Shown here: one piece after another, positions 37,031-49,484 of the stretch
Position numbering within the stretch: position 1 is the first letter of the stretch
How the letters are laid out: every line of letters starts with the position of its first letter
Source: Orthonyx spaldingii
Taxonomy: Eukaryota > Chordata > Aves > Passeriformes > Orthonychidae
Assembly: GCA_013397795.1 (NCBI GenBank)
Contig: VZTJ01001447.1
Coordinates: forward strand, 186,001 to 250,000
Length of the DNA: 64,000 nt
Direction: 5' to 3'
Notes under the pieces: model-generated
Told to the model about the DNA's origin: nothing
The model's input: only the letters and a program-made list of their open reading frames with translations
The model's database searches: none
Program-made: the position numbers and the translations under genes

Positions 37031-38900
37031 ATGTTCCCAATGGCAAAGGAAAACTATGTTTGCTTCACTGCGCCACCAGTCGTCGAGCCACTGTTTATAA
37101 TCTATCAGCTCCTGAACACTGGTGTGCAGTTGGGTTCATTCAAAAGCGAACAATGCAGTCATAACACCCATCCACAACTCTTGCATCCCGGTAAGGGGGT
37201 GGATACTGCAAGGCAAGGTTGGCTTTCCCGCTAGCCTGCCTGACCAGAGCCCTGAGAACTATCAATGACTTATTTTCCTCTGGTACAAAAGGCCCATTCT
37301 GCTGAGCGTTTGGCTTCCCAGTACTTGTAACTTTGGGATGGATCACGAGGACACTGACATAACTTGATTCAAATTGTGCCAGAATCCCAATTTATAGGTC
37401 TCAGCCAACTAGAACCAGCTTGTTTGACATGGGTGTTGGAGGTTGAGCATAAAAGGGGAATTAAAGATCCCAAGTGCACCCGTACCAGGGTACATTTCAT
37501 AGATCTGGTGTACATAGATTCTCCCCTTCTTCAGTAGGACAGGTTACAGTCCTCAAAGGCCTTTCCCACTACTCTGGGAGAAACTCTTGACTTCCTCTTC
37601 CATCAGTGAACACTAGTGAGACACTGACATTTCCATAAGGCATCTCAGTCATCTTTCTTTGGCACTCCTGTCCTTCACATTACGTAACTCAGCCTCATTA
37701 AATCCTCTCTTTGCTGGAATCTCTTTGGAAGCTCAACCTTCTTGTGCAGCCCCTGCAGCTGTGGCCTCTATGACACAGTGAGAAGGAAAGCATAAGGGAT
37801 ATTCATCAGATGATGAATCATCCTATTCACAGTTCTTATTCAATAAGTCATCCCTGGAAATGGTCAACAAAGGAAAGAGTCTATGTCTGCACTCCTTACA
37901 GGAATCTTCAGTCTTGAGAGTCAGGGGGCTCTGTTGTACAAGCAACAGAGCAGTTCATTGTGTCTTCACAGATGTTTAAGACTTTTCATCTCTCCACATA
38001 TTTTTCTGGTGATAAAGGAAGGGCTGTACTGCTCTTCCAATCCATTCTCCTCCCTGCTGTAGGAGAAATGGAATGCTAAGATAGTCAGGCTATCTACCCT
38101 CTAACTTCCCTTGCACACAGAAGTAAGAAGGTAAAGACAAAAAAACCAGGACACTAAGATAAGCAAAAGTAAAAAAGGATGTTGAGCAGAGCAGATAACA
38201 ATATTTCCATTTCTGTTGGACTATTGAATTGCCCAGATGAGAAAATGTCAGATGGGTGTATGTGCATGCATGAAAGGGCCACTAGAGCCAGCTGGTTACT
38301 CTGCTCTGCTGGACAATTCTGTGCTGGTCTGCTGTGGAAAATTATTACTTCTCCGTACACTCCTGCCACATCTACCTTCAGAACTGCCAAGGGCATTGCA
38401 AAAGGCTGTTGTAGCCCTCCCACAGAAATACAGCATATAAAGTTTGTGCAGTTGTTCTGACCTCAATTTGGTTGGCCATGAATCATTAAAGTTTGCACTG
38501 CATTGACACAAGTTTAAAAGTACCAATGCCCATACCATCTCTGGAGGGTACGTCATGAACTTCCTTCTGGTCTCTGCTTACAGGTTTCCATGCTGAGAGG
38601 TGGAGCTGAAGAATCTCCCTTGATGGTTCATGAACCTACAAGCGTATAATGGCAATCTTTGAGGTAGCCCCAAGCTGTCAGCATGAATCAACAATGTCCA
38701 CGTCACAACAAGTGGTCTGTATGATATTGCACACCCCCGTAGTCACTTAACAGGAGGGAAGTCTACTGCAAATCGGCTGTTAAATCTTCAGCTGTCAGAA
38801 GACGTCTATATTCTTCTTTGCTGTTATTAATGCCTGGAGCTTAATGTAACAGTGTTGTAGGTGGGCGAACAACTTTTTGCAGGGCATTTCAAATACAGTC
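37031..38900. other. Mixed-composition block of unknown origin
   Basis: This block is visibly less AT-rich and less repetitive than the DNA on either side. It carries several overlapping frames of 67-93 codons on both strands: 37031-37234 plus, 37140-37346 minus, 38179-38460 plus, and 38154-38423 and 38296-38556 minus. None matches a family that I recognise, and the frames stop and shift too often for one intact gene. It may be a decayed insertion (retroviral internal sequence or a processed pseudogene) or a piece of ordinary higher-GC DNA. No LTRs, poly(A) tail or target duplications were found. Confidence 0.3.
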
Positions 38901-41900
38901 CTATGTCTACGGAATTTTTTATCTTGTTGACGGTCATTCTAAACCAACAAGACAATAGAGTTACAGCAGTAATTCTTCACATAGCAATATTTTTAAAATA
39001 TAATTGATGTAGGATTGCTCTAGGAAAACTGTTTTCTCTTATCTCCAGCTCCAAACTGCAATTTTAGTTTTTGACCCCATGCTGAAATCTGACCTGGTAG
39101 AATTCCCTGTGTTAAATTCTGTGGTGCCATGAAAGCTTTTACATATGCTTTGTGTTCTTGTTTCTTTCTTCTGATATTCATGCACAGTATAGGGAGAACA
39201 TGTGCTAAACAACTGTGAACATCAAACATTTGGTCATAATTAAACTTTTCTCAACTATTCTGATGCTAATAGTTCATTGCATCAGTTTTCTGCTGCTGTG
39301 ACACCACTGGAAGCTGCAATTGACACTCTTCGGCTGGGCATTTTTTTTGTTATAGTTGAATAAGTTCAGGCAAGTGATACAATTTTATAGCAATTTTAAA
39401 AGTTCAGAAACTGAACCAATACAATAGATGAGGATATGATTCAGTCTGTTAATGTTGATTTGTTTTCTTAAACAAACAGAAAAACTAGAATATAAAGAAT
39501 ATTACAGTTATTCTGAATCGACTAAGTGGTATGAGATGTTGCTAACAAAATTAATCCTCCAGGCCTACAAACACTCCAGTATCTGCTATGGTTTTCATTG
39601 TGGTAGGAACACAGCAGAACTTTTTAGTTTTAGAAATCTAGAAATTACATCATTATTGCCAGGAAAGAAAACAGCACCAATAAAATTCAGCCACAGTTCT
39701 GCCAGAAATGGTTGACATAAAAGTGATAGAGGGTTCTTGAGTGTTAGATGGGGCTGACAAGGTTTTAATAAAAGGATAGGTTCAAACTGCCAGGGTAGCT
39801 GAAAAGTTCTAACATATTCACACAATGTGTAGGAAAAAAAAAATTGTAGATTGTTACTGAAATCACCTTTCCTGGATGCAAAATCTCCCAGGTGTGAATG
39901 AAACACATTTACAAAGGCCAGTTTAGAAAAGAGAAACTTTTATTTTTCATGTTCAAGACCATATTTTTACTAACTGTATGAATAAGAAATATTTTCATCA
40001 TAAGAAATATTACGTTTTCAATAATGAATGACAGTATTTCAGCTCCTAAGAATTCAGTTAAAAGCCCTAGATGTTCTGAAGTTGCTATAAATGTAAAATA
40101 TAGTAATTTGGCCTCAACATATTATAATGAATTTTTGCATATACTGGTTAAGAGCTGCACAATATGAAGTATTCATACAGGCAATTATAACTGCAGTGAA
40201 GAAAGGGTGGAAAGACCAGAACAGATTATTGTAACACAGAGTATTTCATTTAATGAGCAGTAGTGTTCTACAGCAGCTTATTTGTGATGACTGATGTTAT
40301 TTTTTTTTTTTTAGATCACTTTATTTTACATTTCAAAAATATTTCCTACATTAACCCAGCCTAGATTACCATTGCTTTTTTCTTATTTGTGGGATGTGTA
40401 TTTATGTGAATACACATGAATATATATATCTACACACATACAAAATTAATACTCACTGCCCTTTTGACCTGTAGAATGCTATTTAAAAAGCCATCATGAT
40501 TTTTTTTTAAAGTAAGATCTGCCAAGATGTCTTTTCAGAAGCAGATATATAGCAATCAGAATAGATTCATAAAGTTGAAACCTGAACATACATCACTGTA
40601 GCTCATTTGTCAGGTAGAAAATGGAACTTTTAACCCAGAAACAGGCATCTTTCCTTGAGTAAAAATGTAAGTACTAGGACTGTAATCCTGTGTCCCAAGT
40701 CATTTACCCTAATTCATATTCATTGCAATGAAGTCATGACATCATAATATAAGACCTGAGTGCCAAGAGGATTATATGTCCCTAAGTGTACATCTCTTTC
40801 ACAGAGAATTCTATTATCATTAAATTCAAATCATCACATGCTTCATGCAAAATCTTTTAGCAGCATTCTGCAAGACAGGTTTTTGGTTTTGGTTTTTTTT
40901 TTTAATTTATTCTTAGACTTATTTTTGGTATAGGAAAATAATCAAATTAAAACCTATTTTGGTACATGTGCAGTATGCTGTATCATTTGAAATGACATCT
41001 AGGTATTCCACAATATGAAAAATTGTTTCAGTGCGTGAATGACAACCATAATATTGTTCTTCCTATAAAATTTTGAGCTCTAAAACCTATGCTCAATTTA
41101 AAAGAGAGAAAAGGGATTTTGAAATTTGTACTTATTGTTAAAAGGTAAAATGTATACTAAAGTAATTCTGACTCAGAACATAACATTTTTGGTTCTGACT
41201 CTGCTTTTTTAAAGCCATATTTTAGTGTAGTCTCAATCAAATAAAATCAAGGAAAAAAAATATAAGTGTCAGGTGGTCCTAGTACAAGGATAATTCCTCT
41301 GTATGCTGTTGTAGTTTCTCTGGAGGCTGCAGACTATTAAACTGCACTGATTATACCTGTTACCCTAATGCATTATTCATGAAATTGGCACCACAGCATC
41401 TTCAAACAGTCTGTCATTTTCCATTACTTTCCATCAAAGAAACCATATGCTGTTCTCACAGTATATTGATACCAGGGCATATACAAAGCAGACAGTCACA
41501 CAGAAGCACTACCTGCTTTCAGATGAGCTTTTCAAATAGTTATTATTAAACACCACTTTTAATGGCCTGTTTGATTATTCGTGCTTAAACTATGAGACTT
41601 CAACAAGGAGAGAGATTGATGACTGCTCTTTCTATGTTGAAAATGATTCAGTTCTTGTAAACAGTTTGCCATTCAACTGCGCTGCAAGATATTTCATCAT
41701 GGATGTTGTACATTTTGTTTTGAAGTGTTGTTCCTCAGACACGTCTCATTTATAGTTTGGATATTTAAGAAGCAGTACTTTATTATCAGAAATCAGCCTT
41801 GTTTCCTGTTCCTTCCTATGAGCAGTAAGTTATGTTTTTGAACAAGCTCTTTTTTTACAATATCACTCCTAACTTAATCAACAATAACCTGAATCTCTGC

Positions 41901-42244
41901 ACTAGCTGATAAGCTTTCTTAAAAATTTTGTGAAATTCTGTGTACTCAATGAGTGGTCAAGGGAAAAAACCCAAAACTCTTTAGGTATCTTATGAGAAGG
42001 TATAAGAATTTGACTATTCTTATATATATATATATATATATATGTAATGATAATTCCACTATCTTCTCAATTTCTAAGCTTCTCTTTGTAGGCAATTACT
42101 TATTTTATAATATGATTTTTATAAAACATCAAAACCTTATAGAAGGACTACTTGCTATTCATTCAAATGTAGTGATTTTTGATTGACTTTTTTTGTGTAA
42201 TTTTGATCAGCATTGAAATCCATTGTCATCTGAACCACCTGCTA
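38901..42244. other. AT-rich non-coding stretch
   Basis: Nothing recognised except short T-rich tracts (40300-40312, 40889-40901) and the (TA)n microsatellite listed separately. Opposed frames of 87 and 103 codons overlap at 39595-39715 and look like chance. Confidence 0.5.
42021..42043. repeat. (TA)11 microsatellite
   Basis: Twenty-three uninterrupted alternating T and A. It produces the Tyr-Ile repeat in the + frame at 41953-42186, which is therefore an artefact. Confidence 0.92.
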
Positions 42245-42326
42245 GTAGCTTAATGGTTAATAGTTGGACTTGATATTTTAATGGTCTTTTCCAACCTAAA
42301 TGAGTCTATGACTCTTTGATTCTGTG
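42245..42326 (+). mobile_element. CR1 LINE, very short 3' tail
   Basis: Only the last 80 bp of a CR1 are present: AGTTGGACTTGATATTTTAA, then GGTCTTTTCCAACCTAAATG, then degenerate octamer units GAGTCTATG, ACTCTTTG and ATTCTGTG. The GGTCTTTTCCAACCTAAA tail belongs to the subfamily type also seen, reversed, at 18.7 and 60.5 kb. Extreme 5' truncation of this kind is common for CR1. Confidence 0.85.
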
Positions 42327-43140
42327 TTCAGTTACATCAAGATGTTCCACTGTGTCCATAACTTAACTCTATATGAAGCATACAAAGATTTTGTAGGGTT
42401 AAGGCAAAGTGGCATCAAATTCAAATGTGCAGAAGGAATTTAAAATGGATGGCATTGGCGCAATTTTTCAACATTGTTTTTATTCCTTTGGTACCCCTAA
42501 ATTAAAAGTGAACTGAAAATTCAGTCTGGGTCGCCATTTGTCTACACACAGGATTATTGTGAACATCTGAGATTCATTCAATAGAAATCCTACATATACT
42601 CTGTGAGACTGAGTTTGGCCCTGTAAACTAATGCCTGCTATTAAGAGGATTTTCAAGGTAGAGGGAAACAGGCTCCTGGGGGGCTTCTGTGTGTTCAGTT
42701 CTAAACATAGGAGATGTTTTTCACATACCAAGCAAGTACGGTTAGTAGCTGAGAAATGCAATTCAGCTACATCTGGATAAAGTTAAAAAGCACCTGAGCA
42801 GATGAAGTATGTAGGTCATATTCTCACATTTAATACAGTCTATATTCGAGGCATCCAATTTTCTCATATTGCTTTGCCCTTAATGGATATTCTCAAGGAT
42901 ATAAAGTTATTTGGAGTGGAGGAATGCAGTGCAAACTCTCAGTAGTTTAGGTCTCTGCAGGCTTATGATACAGGCGGACAGTTTTTACATGAACTAATAA
43001 TAAGAACTGATTTACACTCACATGCGTTATAGAGTCATACAGTCACACCTTCTCTTTTCTGCTTCCCGTAAAGAATATTGACCTATCTACAAGCCTCACA
43101 AGAGCAATAGCATTTCATTTGGGATTACAGTGAGGTAAAG
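42327..43140. other. Non-coding stretch, nothing recognised
   Basis: No gene or element seen. A 93-codon minus frame at 42480-42761 has no known resemblance. Confidence 0.5.
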
Positions 43141-43790
43141 GTTCAAGTCTCATGTAGTTCAGACAAGCAGCCACGCACCAATGGACTTCGCAATCTGTTT
43201 CCTTCTTCCAGGGCTGGGATGCAGGTGATGGGGGCCAGCTTTACTCTCATGCTACCGGTGCCCTGGCCCCCAGGGAACCACCTGCTCTTGCTGCGTCCTG
43301 ACACCCATCTCTTTTTTTCCCTAGTGTAAGCAGGGATTGGCCCACAGAGACTGTTCCCGGGCCAATATTTGTCCTGCAAGGACTGCACTGGAGTTCAGGC
43401 CCTTTATCCTGGCTCTTGCCTGGGCTGTGCTGTATGGGTGCTCATGCTGTACTTTTGTGGTCCAGACCACCACGTTGCCCATCCCCATGACCCTCCCCAG
43501 CCAACTCAGGACCTTTTCTAACCTTGTTGCTGTCACTGATCTTGCTCTGTTCTCCATCATCAAGTACTGGGGAGCAGACTATGTTTGGTGAGTTCCCTAC
43601 CCTGCCTGTCATGCTGTCACCTAAGCTCCCAGGATACCTTCCTCATGTATTCGCCCATCCTCATAACTTCCTGACACCATGTGGTATCACACCCACACAA
43701 CAGCAAGCAAGAGGTGAAGTGCAATTCGGTCCCTTGGACCACAGAAGACATGAATACCCATCAAATAGCTGGAACAGATAAGATTTGCAA
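43141..43790. other. GC-richer island with an exon-like open segment
   Basis: About 650 bp of clearly higher GC than the flanks, with open frames on both strands. On the + strand, a pyrimidine tract ending in CCCTAG (AG at 43323-43324) is followed by a frame that stays open for 263 bases up to a strong donor-like TTTG/GTGAGT at 43587/43588, and the frame's stop overlaps that donor. The translation has no resemblance that I recognise. The minus strand is also open over most of the same interval (43321-43563), which weakens the coding case. It may equally be a piece of an unrecognised repeat. Confidence 0.3.
43325..43587 (+). other. Candidate internal exon (unproven)
   Basis: The segment runs from an acceptor-like pyrimidine tract plus TAG to a donor-like G/GTGAGT and is open in one frame from its first base (Cys-Lys-Gln-Gly start) to its last codons (Ala-Asp-Tyr-Val-Trp). 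Its length is normal for an internal exon. There is no ATG near its start, no second exon was found, no protein family was recognised, and the opposite strand is open as well. Confidence 0.15.
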
Positions 43791-46700
43791 ACATCTGTGA
43801 AACTGATGACAAAGCTGCTACACATGGAGCTGGTCTACTTTGTGGCTTTTTAAAACAATCTCTTCATTTCAGTGCTGAGCTACACTCAAGCGGTAATTTC
43901 CCTTAAAGAAAATTTCTGTGGAAAAATGTTTTGAGATTTGTGGGAAGCCTCTCAGGGATTCCTCTATTTCAGTAGATATCATTTGAAAAGAATTATTTGT
44001 TTGCTCATTTGTTTGTTGTGGTAGTGTCGCGCTGCCAGTAGAATGTTCACAATGATACTGGCATTTTTCAGATTTTGATAAGGTATTTTGATACTGATGA
44101 CATATTCTACACCATCAAAAACTTCAACTGTCAACCTAAAACATGAGCAGTTTTACTTGTTGGGTTTCTGTTAAATTTTTGCAGTACGCTCACATCCAGG
44201 GATGTGACAGATGCAGCATCATGCCCACACTACCCTTATTTTATTTTGTTGCCTTGTGTTCAGTGTAATTTTCCATTCTTTTTCTCCATATGTTTGATAA
44301 CATCAGCATATGTTCTCTGCCATAGCAGATGACCTTTAATTGTATCTCATGTTGTGAGGCTGATGTTCTGTGACTGAAGATTTACCTTCAGAATGTCTCA
44401 GTAATGTTTAATGGGTCAGTCTTAACCATTCATTGTCTTTAAACTGTCCATACAAAATGCTTAGGGATGGCTGGTTATTTGATATATGCAGCAGATGTCT
44501 GGTGCAGCTCAGCTCACAGGAGCGTTGCTTTGATACCAACTGCAGGCAATGCTTTGAGATATTATTTATTTGAGACACTCTTTAAGACATTTAACCACTT
44601 TGTACCAAGAGCATGAAGACAACCTATGGGTGACTGGCAGATCATTTGACGTGACAGCTTTACAAGAAGACTCAGACATATAGAGAAGTGGTAACAACAA
44701 TTGCAGGGTACTTACTCTTGTTTGAAGCCCCGTTTCTTCATTACAGCTATGATGCTTTTCCCAGTAACTGTAATGACTGTTGCTGTCCTCTGTGTGACTC
44801 CATTTTTAGGCATGTTTCATTTAGTATTCATGTGATATTAGACCTGTCCTTATATTTTAATGTTTACAATTGGTTTAACATGCTTTCTGCTAACAATAAC
44901 ACTCTTCTGAGATGAAACCATTTGTAATGAATAGCATACTTTCACATATATGGTTATGATACCTGTGCTTTAACCCACATGATAATAAGCTAAACCTGTT
45001 CAAAAATACTGCCTTGTTTGGTTCCTTTTTAGGTAAAAAAAGTAGTTCTAAATGTTTCACCTTTTCTGTTAAAACTTATTAATTTAAAATGAGCTGCCAT
45101 TTACTTGCCTGAACAGAAATCTCTGTAGATGTTTTTGCAGAGTCCCGATACTAATGAATTTGGTTAGAGGCAAGGAGTATACATAGACCTTGACTTTATT
45201 TTCAGAACATTTCTTAATTTTGCCTGTGAGCAGAAAATCATGTCAGAAGTGTGGTCTTCACTATTCAGATTACCTTTAGGGAGGACTCTTTTCAACAGAT
45301 TCTTCTGATTGTTATTCTGTCAAGGACTTTTTCAAAACCTGAGAGAAGCAACAGTGGTTTTCACTGTCACTATCATGCTTGTAGGGATGGATGACATTTC
45401 CATTTTAAACTCCCAATCTATTGTCACTTTATTCCATACGGCAAATACCGGTTGGCTGGTGTGAAAAGAAAAAAGATGTCTGTATTTAGGCAGAATTAGT
45501 CAGAATTATCACTGACTTTACTGGCAGCCACTGCCTTACCCTGAAGCATCTGGATAATGATTTCAAGACTTACTGATACAGCACTCCCAGATGATCCTGA
45601 GCTGGTTGCTGTGGAACTCTATCTAATGCTGTTCTAGTTACAGCAGATTGACAGTTTAATAAATAATGTGCACTATAGCTGAAACCTCTGATGAGGTACT
45701 GAGTACTGCTTCTCAGTACTTTTTATTCCAACTCACTATCCTCAGTTTTGTTCAGTCATTGAATTATAGCTGTGTCTAGGGATCAAGCTAGACATCTGCT
45801 GTTTTAAATATTTCAGTGTTTAATCCTTCTAGGAGTTTGATTTTACTTGTTTTGAAACCGTGAGACTGTTATTGACATATGACTCCTCTTTAATCAAAGT
45901 TCAGACCAGAAATCTTTACCATGCACAACTTCTTACAGTGCAAATGTCAAAGTGACAATAACACCATGTGACCATCTCCTTTTAGTCAACAAGTAGCTGA
46001 AAATCAATACTCCACTGGTGAGGTCAAACTGAAAATACTAAGTGACATCAAGTGAAAAATAAGATGGTATTTGACTTTTTGATGTTACTAACATAAAAAC
46101 TGATCTGTTTGCACTTTATAATTTGCCAGGTCATACAATTCATTCATCAATAGTTCTAGAGAGTTCAACAGGTTGCACTTGACCTCACCTGGGTAATTTG
46201 TAGTCAATAGATAGATTGCAAGTAACACTGAAGGTGCTATATCTTTTGTCACATGACTTTTATAGTACTAACATTGGATATTTATTGCCAACTTGACCTG
46301 AATCCCACTCATATGACAGTGATGTTCACTTCAGTAGTGCCCTGTCAGGAGCATCAAGACCTGTTCTCTAGAGCATGAACACCTTAATGTCCAGTTTGTG
46401 ATGGATTGACTTCCAGTAGCAGTCTCTGCTATCTCTTTACCTCAAGATTTCATTTATTAAAGATAACACATTAAGCACAGAAGAGCCTACATAATTAGTT
46501 GATTACAGTGAGGAAGTGCCAATTGTGTCTTATCTGTGAATGCAATTTCTTCCATTATTACAACAGAACAAAAGTTGTCAACAGTGAATACAGAGCTTTT
46601 TTCTATTTTTTATTTAAGAGAGCAGTTCAATTAAGAGCAGAGGGCAAAGATCTCGAATAAATATATATTTTAGCACAACTGAGTATTCTCTGAAATTACA

Positions 46701-48741
46701 CAGAAGATAGAACAAGGGGCAATACTTCATGCTGTAATTTAGGTAACACTGTACTAGTCTTGTATGTACAAAAACACTTGCACATATAAAGAGATGCCAG
46801 GTTGAGTCTTTTTTTGTACTGCAATAAAATTTTGAATGCAGTGTGTGTATCTGAAGGGATCTGTTAGTATGGTAAAGTAACTAAAACTGCTATTCAGCAA
46901 CAGCATGATTTTTATGACCATTTTCAACCAGGTGTTTGTTTGAGCTGTACAGTTTCTTCTCTTTTGTGAATACTATCAAGCTATTTACTTTGAAATCTAT
47001 CTTCCTTTGGTATCACCTCTTCCTTCAATATACATATCTTGTGGCCATGTAATGAAGAGCTCATCATTTCAGATGGCAAAGTGTCAATGAATAGTAGAAG
47101 TGCTTATCTTAGAGTCAGGCAAAACAGAATCTCCATGTCTTACTGAAAAACAGGACAGATAGAGCAATTAAGCTTTCATGGAGGAAAATCTTCCTGTTAC
47201 TGAGATTTTCATATGGTTTTTTTTGTTTGTTTGTTCCTGGTTTTGTTTTTTTTTTGTCATTTGTTACCTTACTAATGGATCTTTATTGGAAAACAATCAT
47301 GAATGGAATTTCATATCACCACAGTTTCTATTTAGAGAAAGTGCATTCATTTAATCTACTTCTCCCCTTGCTTTAAACTCCACTTCAAATTGAATTTTCA
47401 CAAAACACCATCTTCAATAGAGGGCATCACAATAAACCAAGAAGACATTTTTGAACTTGCTCCAGGAAATTACTGTGTCAGAAAGAAATCAGGAATCATT
47501 TAAAATACTTATAATAAAACTCCCTTGTTCTTGTGCTTCCAGAATATCTTTCTTTCCATTTTCTTTTCTTCTTGTTCTAAACATGAGTAGAAATACTCCA
47601 GCTGTGATCTCTGCATTAGCAGATGTGGTCAGAAAATTTTCTACTGGTCTGTGGAAAAATGGCTACTAAGATGAAGATGCAGATTGTTGATCTGTAACAT
47701 AAAAAGCGTGCTAAGACACTAAATGTAACCTCCCCACGCTTCCTTATTTCTATTACCTGCAAAGAAATACCATAGTTTTCCAACCTTTCAGCTGTTATTC
47801 TCATGTCAATATCATTTAGCTTACACAGTGGGAAGTGTTTCTCACAAAACTGTTACCCTGAAAATGTTTGAAGCTATTCTGTTCTGACGCTTTTTCATTT
47901 TTTTATTTCTGTTATTAACTATATGACTAGGTTAATGTTAGCCTATTTAAAGAAACATGGAAGGCCAAAATAAAAATAGTCTTGAAGCTCTTTCTTGGTT
48001 AAACATAAATGAATATATTCTGGTGTCTTATCTATATACTGATGCTATCTGTGATTTTTCCAATAGTTGAGAAAAATAGAGCAACATAAAGCACCTTTTC
48101 TTTGCTGCACAAATTAATAATAGTTTATTTTAAAATGTCGTCTATCTACATTAATAAAAACTTCATCAATCTAAAATAAAATTATTATTGATCTTATGGA
48201 AATGGGATTTTTTTTCATCTCCTGTCAAATTTTACTATAATTTGAACAAAGCCATCCAGGCAAAAAAAAGAGATATACGCAGCTTTCTATTACAACATCT
48301 CTGCACAGGCTACCTATTGTATAGCTTTGATAACATTGTGATGTCTAGACTCTACAAAATATTTTTAACTAATAGATTTACTCAGCTAGATTGTAATATA
48401 ACAAAAAAAAACCCAGAAGCAAACCATAGATGAGCCTTACTTTTTACTTGTCATTCCAAATTGATTGGTGACTATTTGGAGAAACATTAAAAATAATGTG
48501 CCTTCACAGAGAGTATATAACTACAAAAAACTACATTAATACAACTCTTAAAAAAGAACATTTTTTCAAGTCCTATAGACAAATAAAAGAAAGAAAACCA
48601 AAAGAATAATTTTATCCCCTCTCATTTATATTTAGAGAAATATTTGATAAAAATGAAACAAAATGAACAGTCCAGAAATGATATGAATGTTTCAAGGTGA
48701 ATGTTACTATTTTTTAAAAAAACTCAGAACAAAATATTTCA
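43791..48741. other. Non-coding stretch, nothing recognised
   Basis: About 5 kb of moderately AT-rich sequence with no recognised gene or mobile element, and only short chance frames (up to 81 codons). One G/T-rich tract lies at 47216-47257. Confidence 0.5.
47216..47257. repeat. G/T-rich low-complexity tract
   Basis: T runs with GTTT units, a short CC interruption and a second T-rich half, about 42 bases. Confidence 0.65.
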
Positions 48742-48789
48742 TTTTTTTTCTTTTTTTTTTTTTTTTTTTTTTTTTTTTGTTTTTTTTTT
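48742..48789. repeat. Poly-T tract at the gap edge
   Basis: Forty-eight bases of T with single C (48750) and G (48779) interruptions, running into the large gap. Such a run is a typical point of polymerase slippage and assembly failure. Confidence 0.9.
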
Positions 48790-49467
48790 NNNNNNNNNNN
48801 NNNNNNNNNNNNNNNNNNNNNNNNNNNNNNNNNNNNNNNNNNNNNNNNNNNNNNNNNNNNNNNNNNNNNNNNNNNNNNNNNNNNNNNNNNNNNNNNNNNN
48901 NNNNNNNNNNNNNNNNNNNNNNNNNNNNNNNNNNNNNNNNNNNNNNNNNNNNNNNNNNNNNNNNNNNNNNNNNNNNNNNNNNNNNNNNNNNNNNNNNNNN
49001 NNNNNNNNNNNNNNNNNNNNNNNNNNNNNNNNNNNNNNNNNNNNNNNNNNNNNNNNNNNNNNNNNNNNNNNNNNNNNNNNNNNNNNNNNNNNNNNNNNNN
49101 NNNNNNNNNNNNNNNNNNNNNNNNNNNNNNNNNNNNNNNNNNNNNNNNNNNNNNNNNNNNNNNNNNNNNNNNNNNNNNNNNNNNNNNNNNNNNNNNNNNN
49201 NNNNNNNNNNNNNNNNNNNNNNNNNNNNNNNNNNNNNNNNNNNNNNNNNNNNNNNNNNNNNNNNNNNNNNNNNNNNNNNNNNNNNNNNNNNNNNNNNNNN
49301 NNNNNNNNNNNNNNNNNNNNNNNNNNNNNNNNNNNNNNNNNNNNNNNNNNNNNNNNNNNNNNNNNNNNNNNNNNNNNNNNNNNNNNNNNNNNNNNNNNNN
49401 NNNNNNNNNNNNNNNNNNNNNNNNNNNNNNNNNNNNNNNNNNNNNNNNNNNNNNNNNNNNNNNNNNN
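48790..49467. other. Assembly gap (678 N)
   Basis: A run of 678 undetermined bases. The left edge is a poly-T tract and the right edge begins CGAGT followed by G12 (49473-49484). The composition jump from T-rich to G-rich means the missing part is not one homopolymer. The three long frames spanning the gap are artefacts of translating N. Nothing can be said about its content. Confidence 0.98.
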
Positions 49468-49472
49468 CGAGT

Positions 49473-49484
49473 GGGGGGGGGGGG
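49473..49484. repeat. G12 homopolymer at the gap edge
   Basis: Twelve consecutive G just six bases after the gap. It is unusual in this AT-rich setting and may be partly a sequencing artefact at a read end. Confidence 0.85.
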
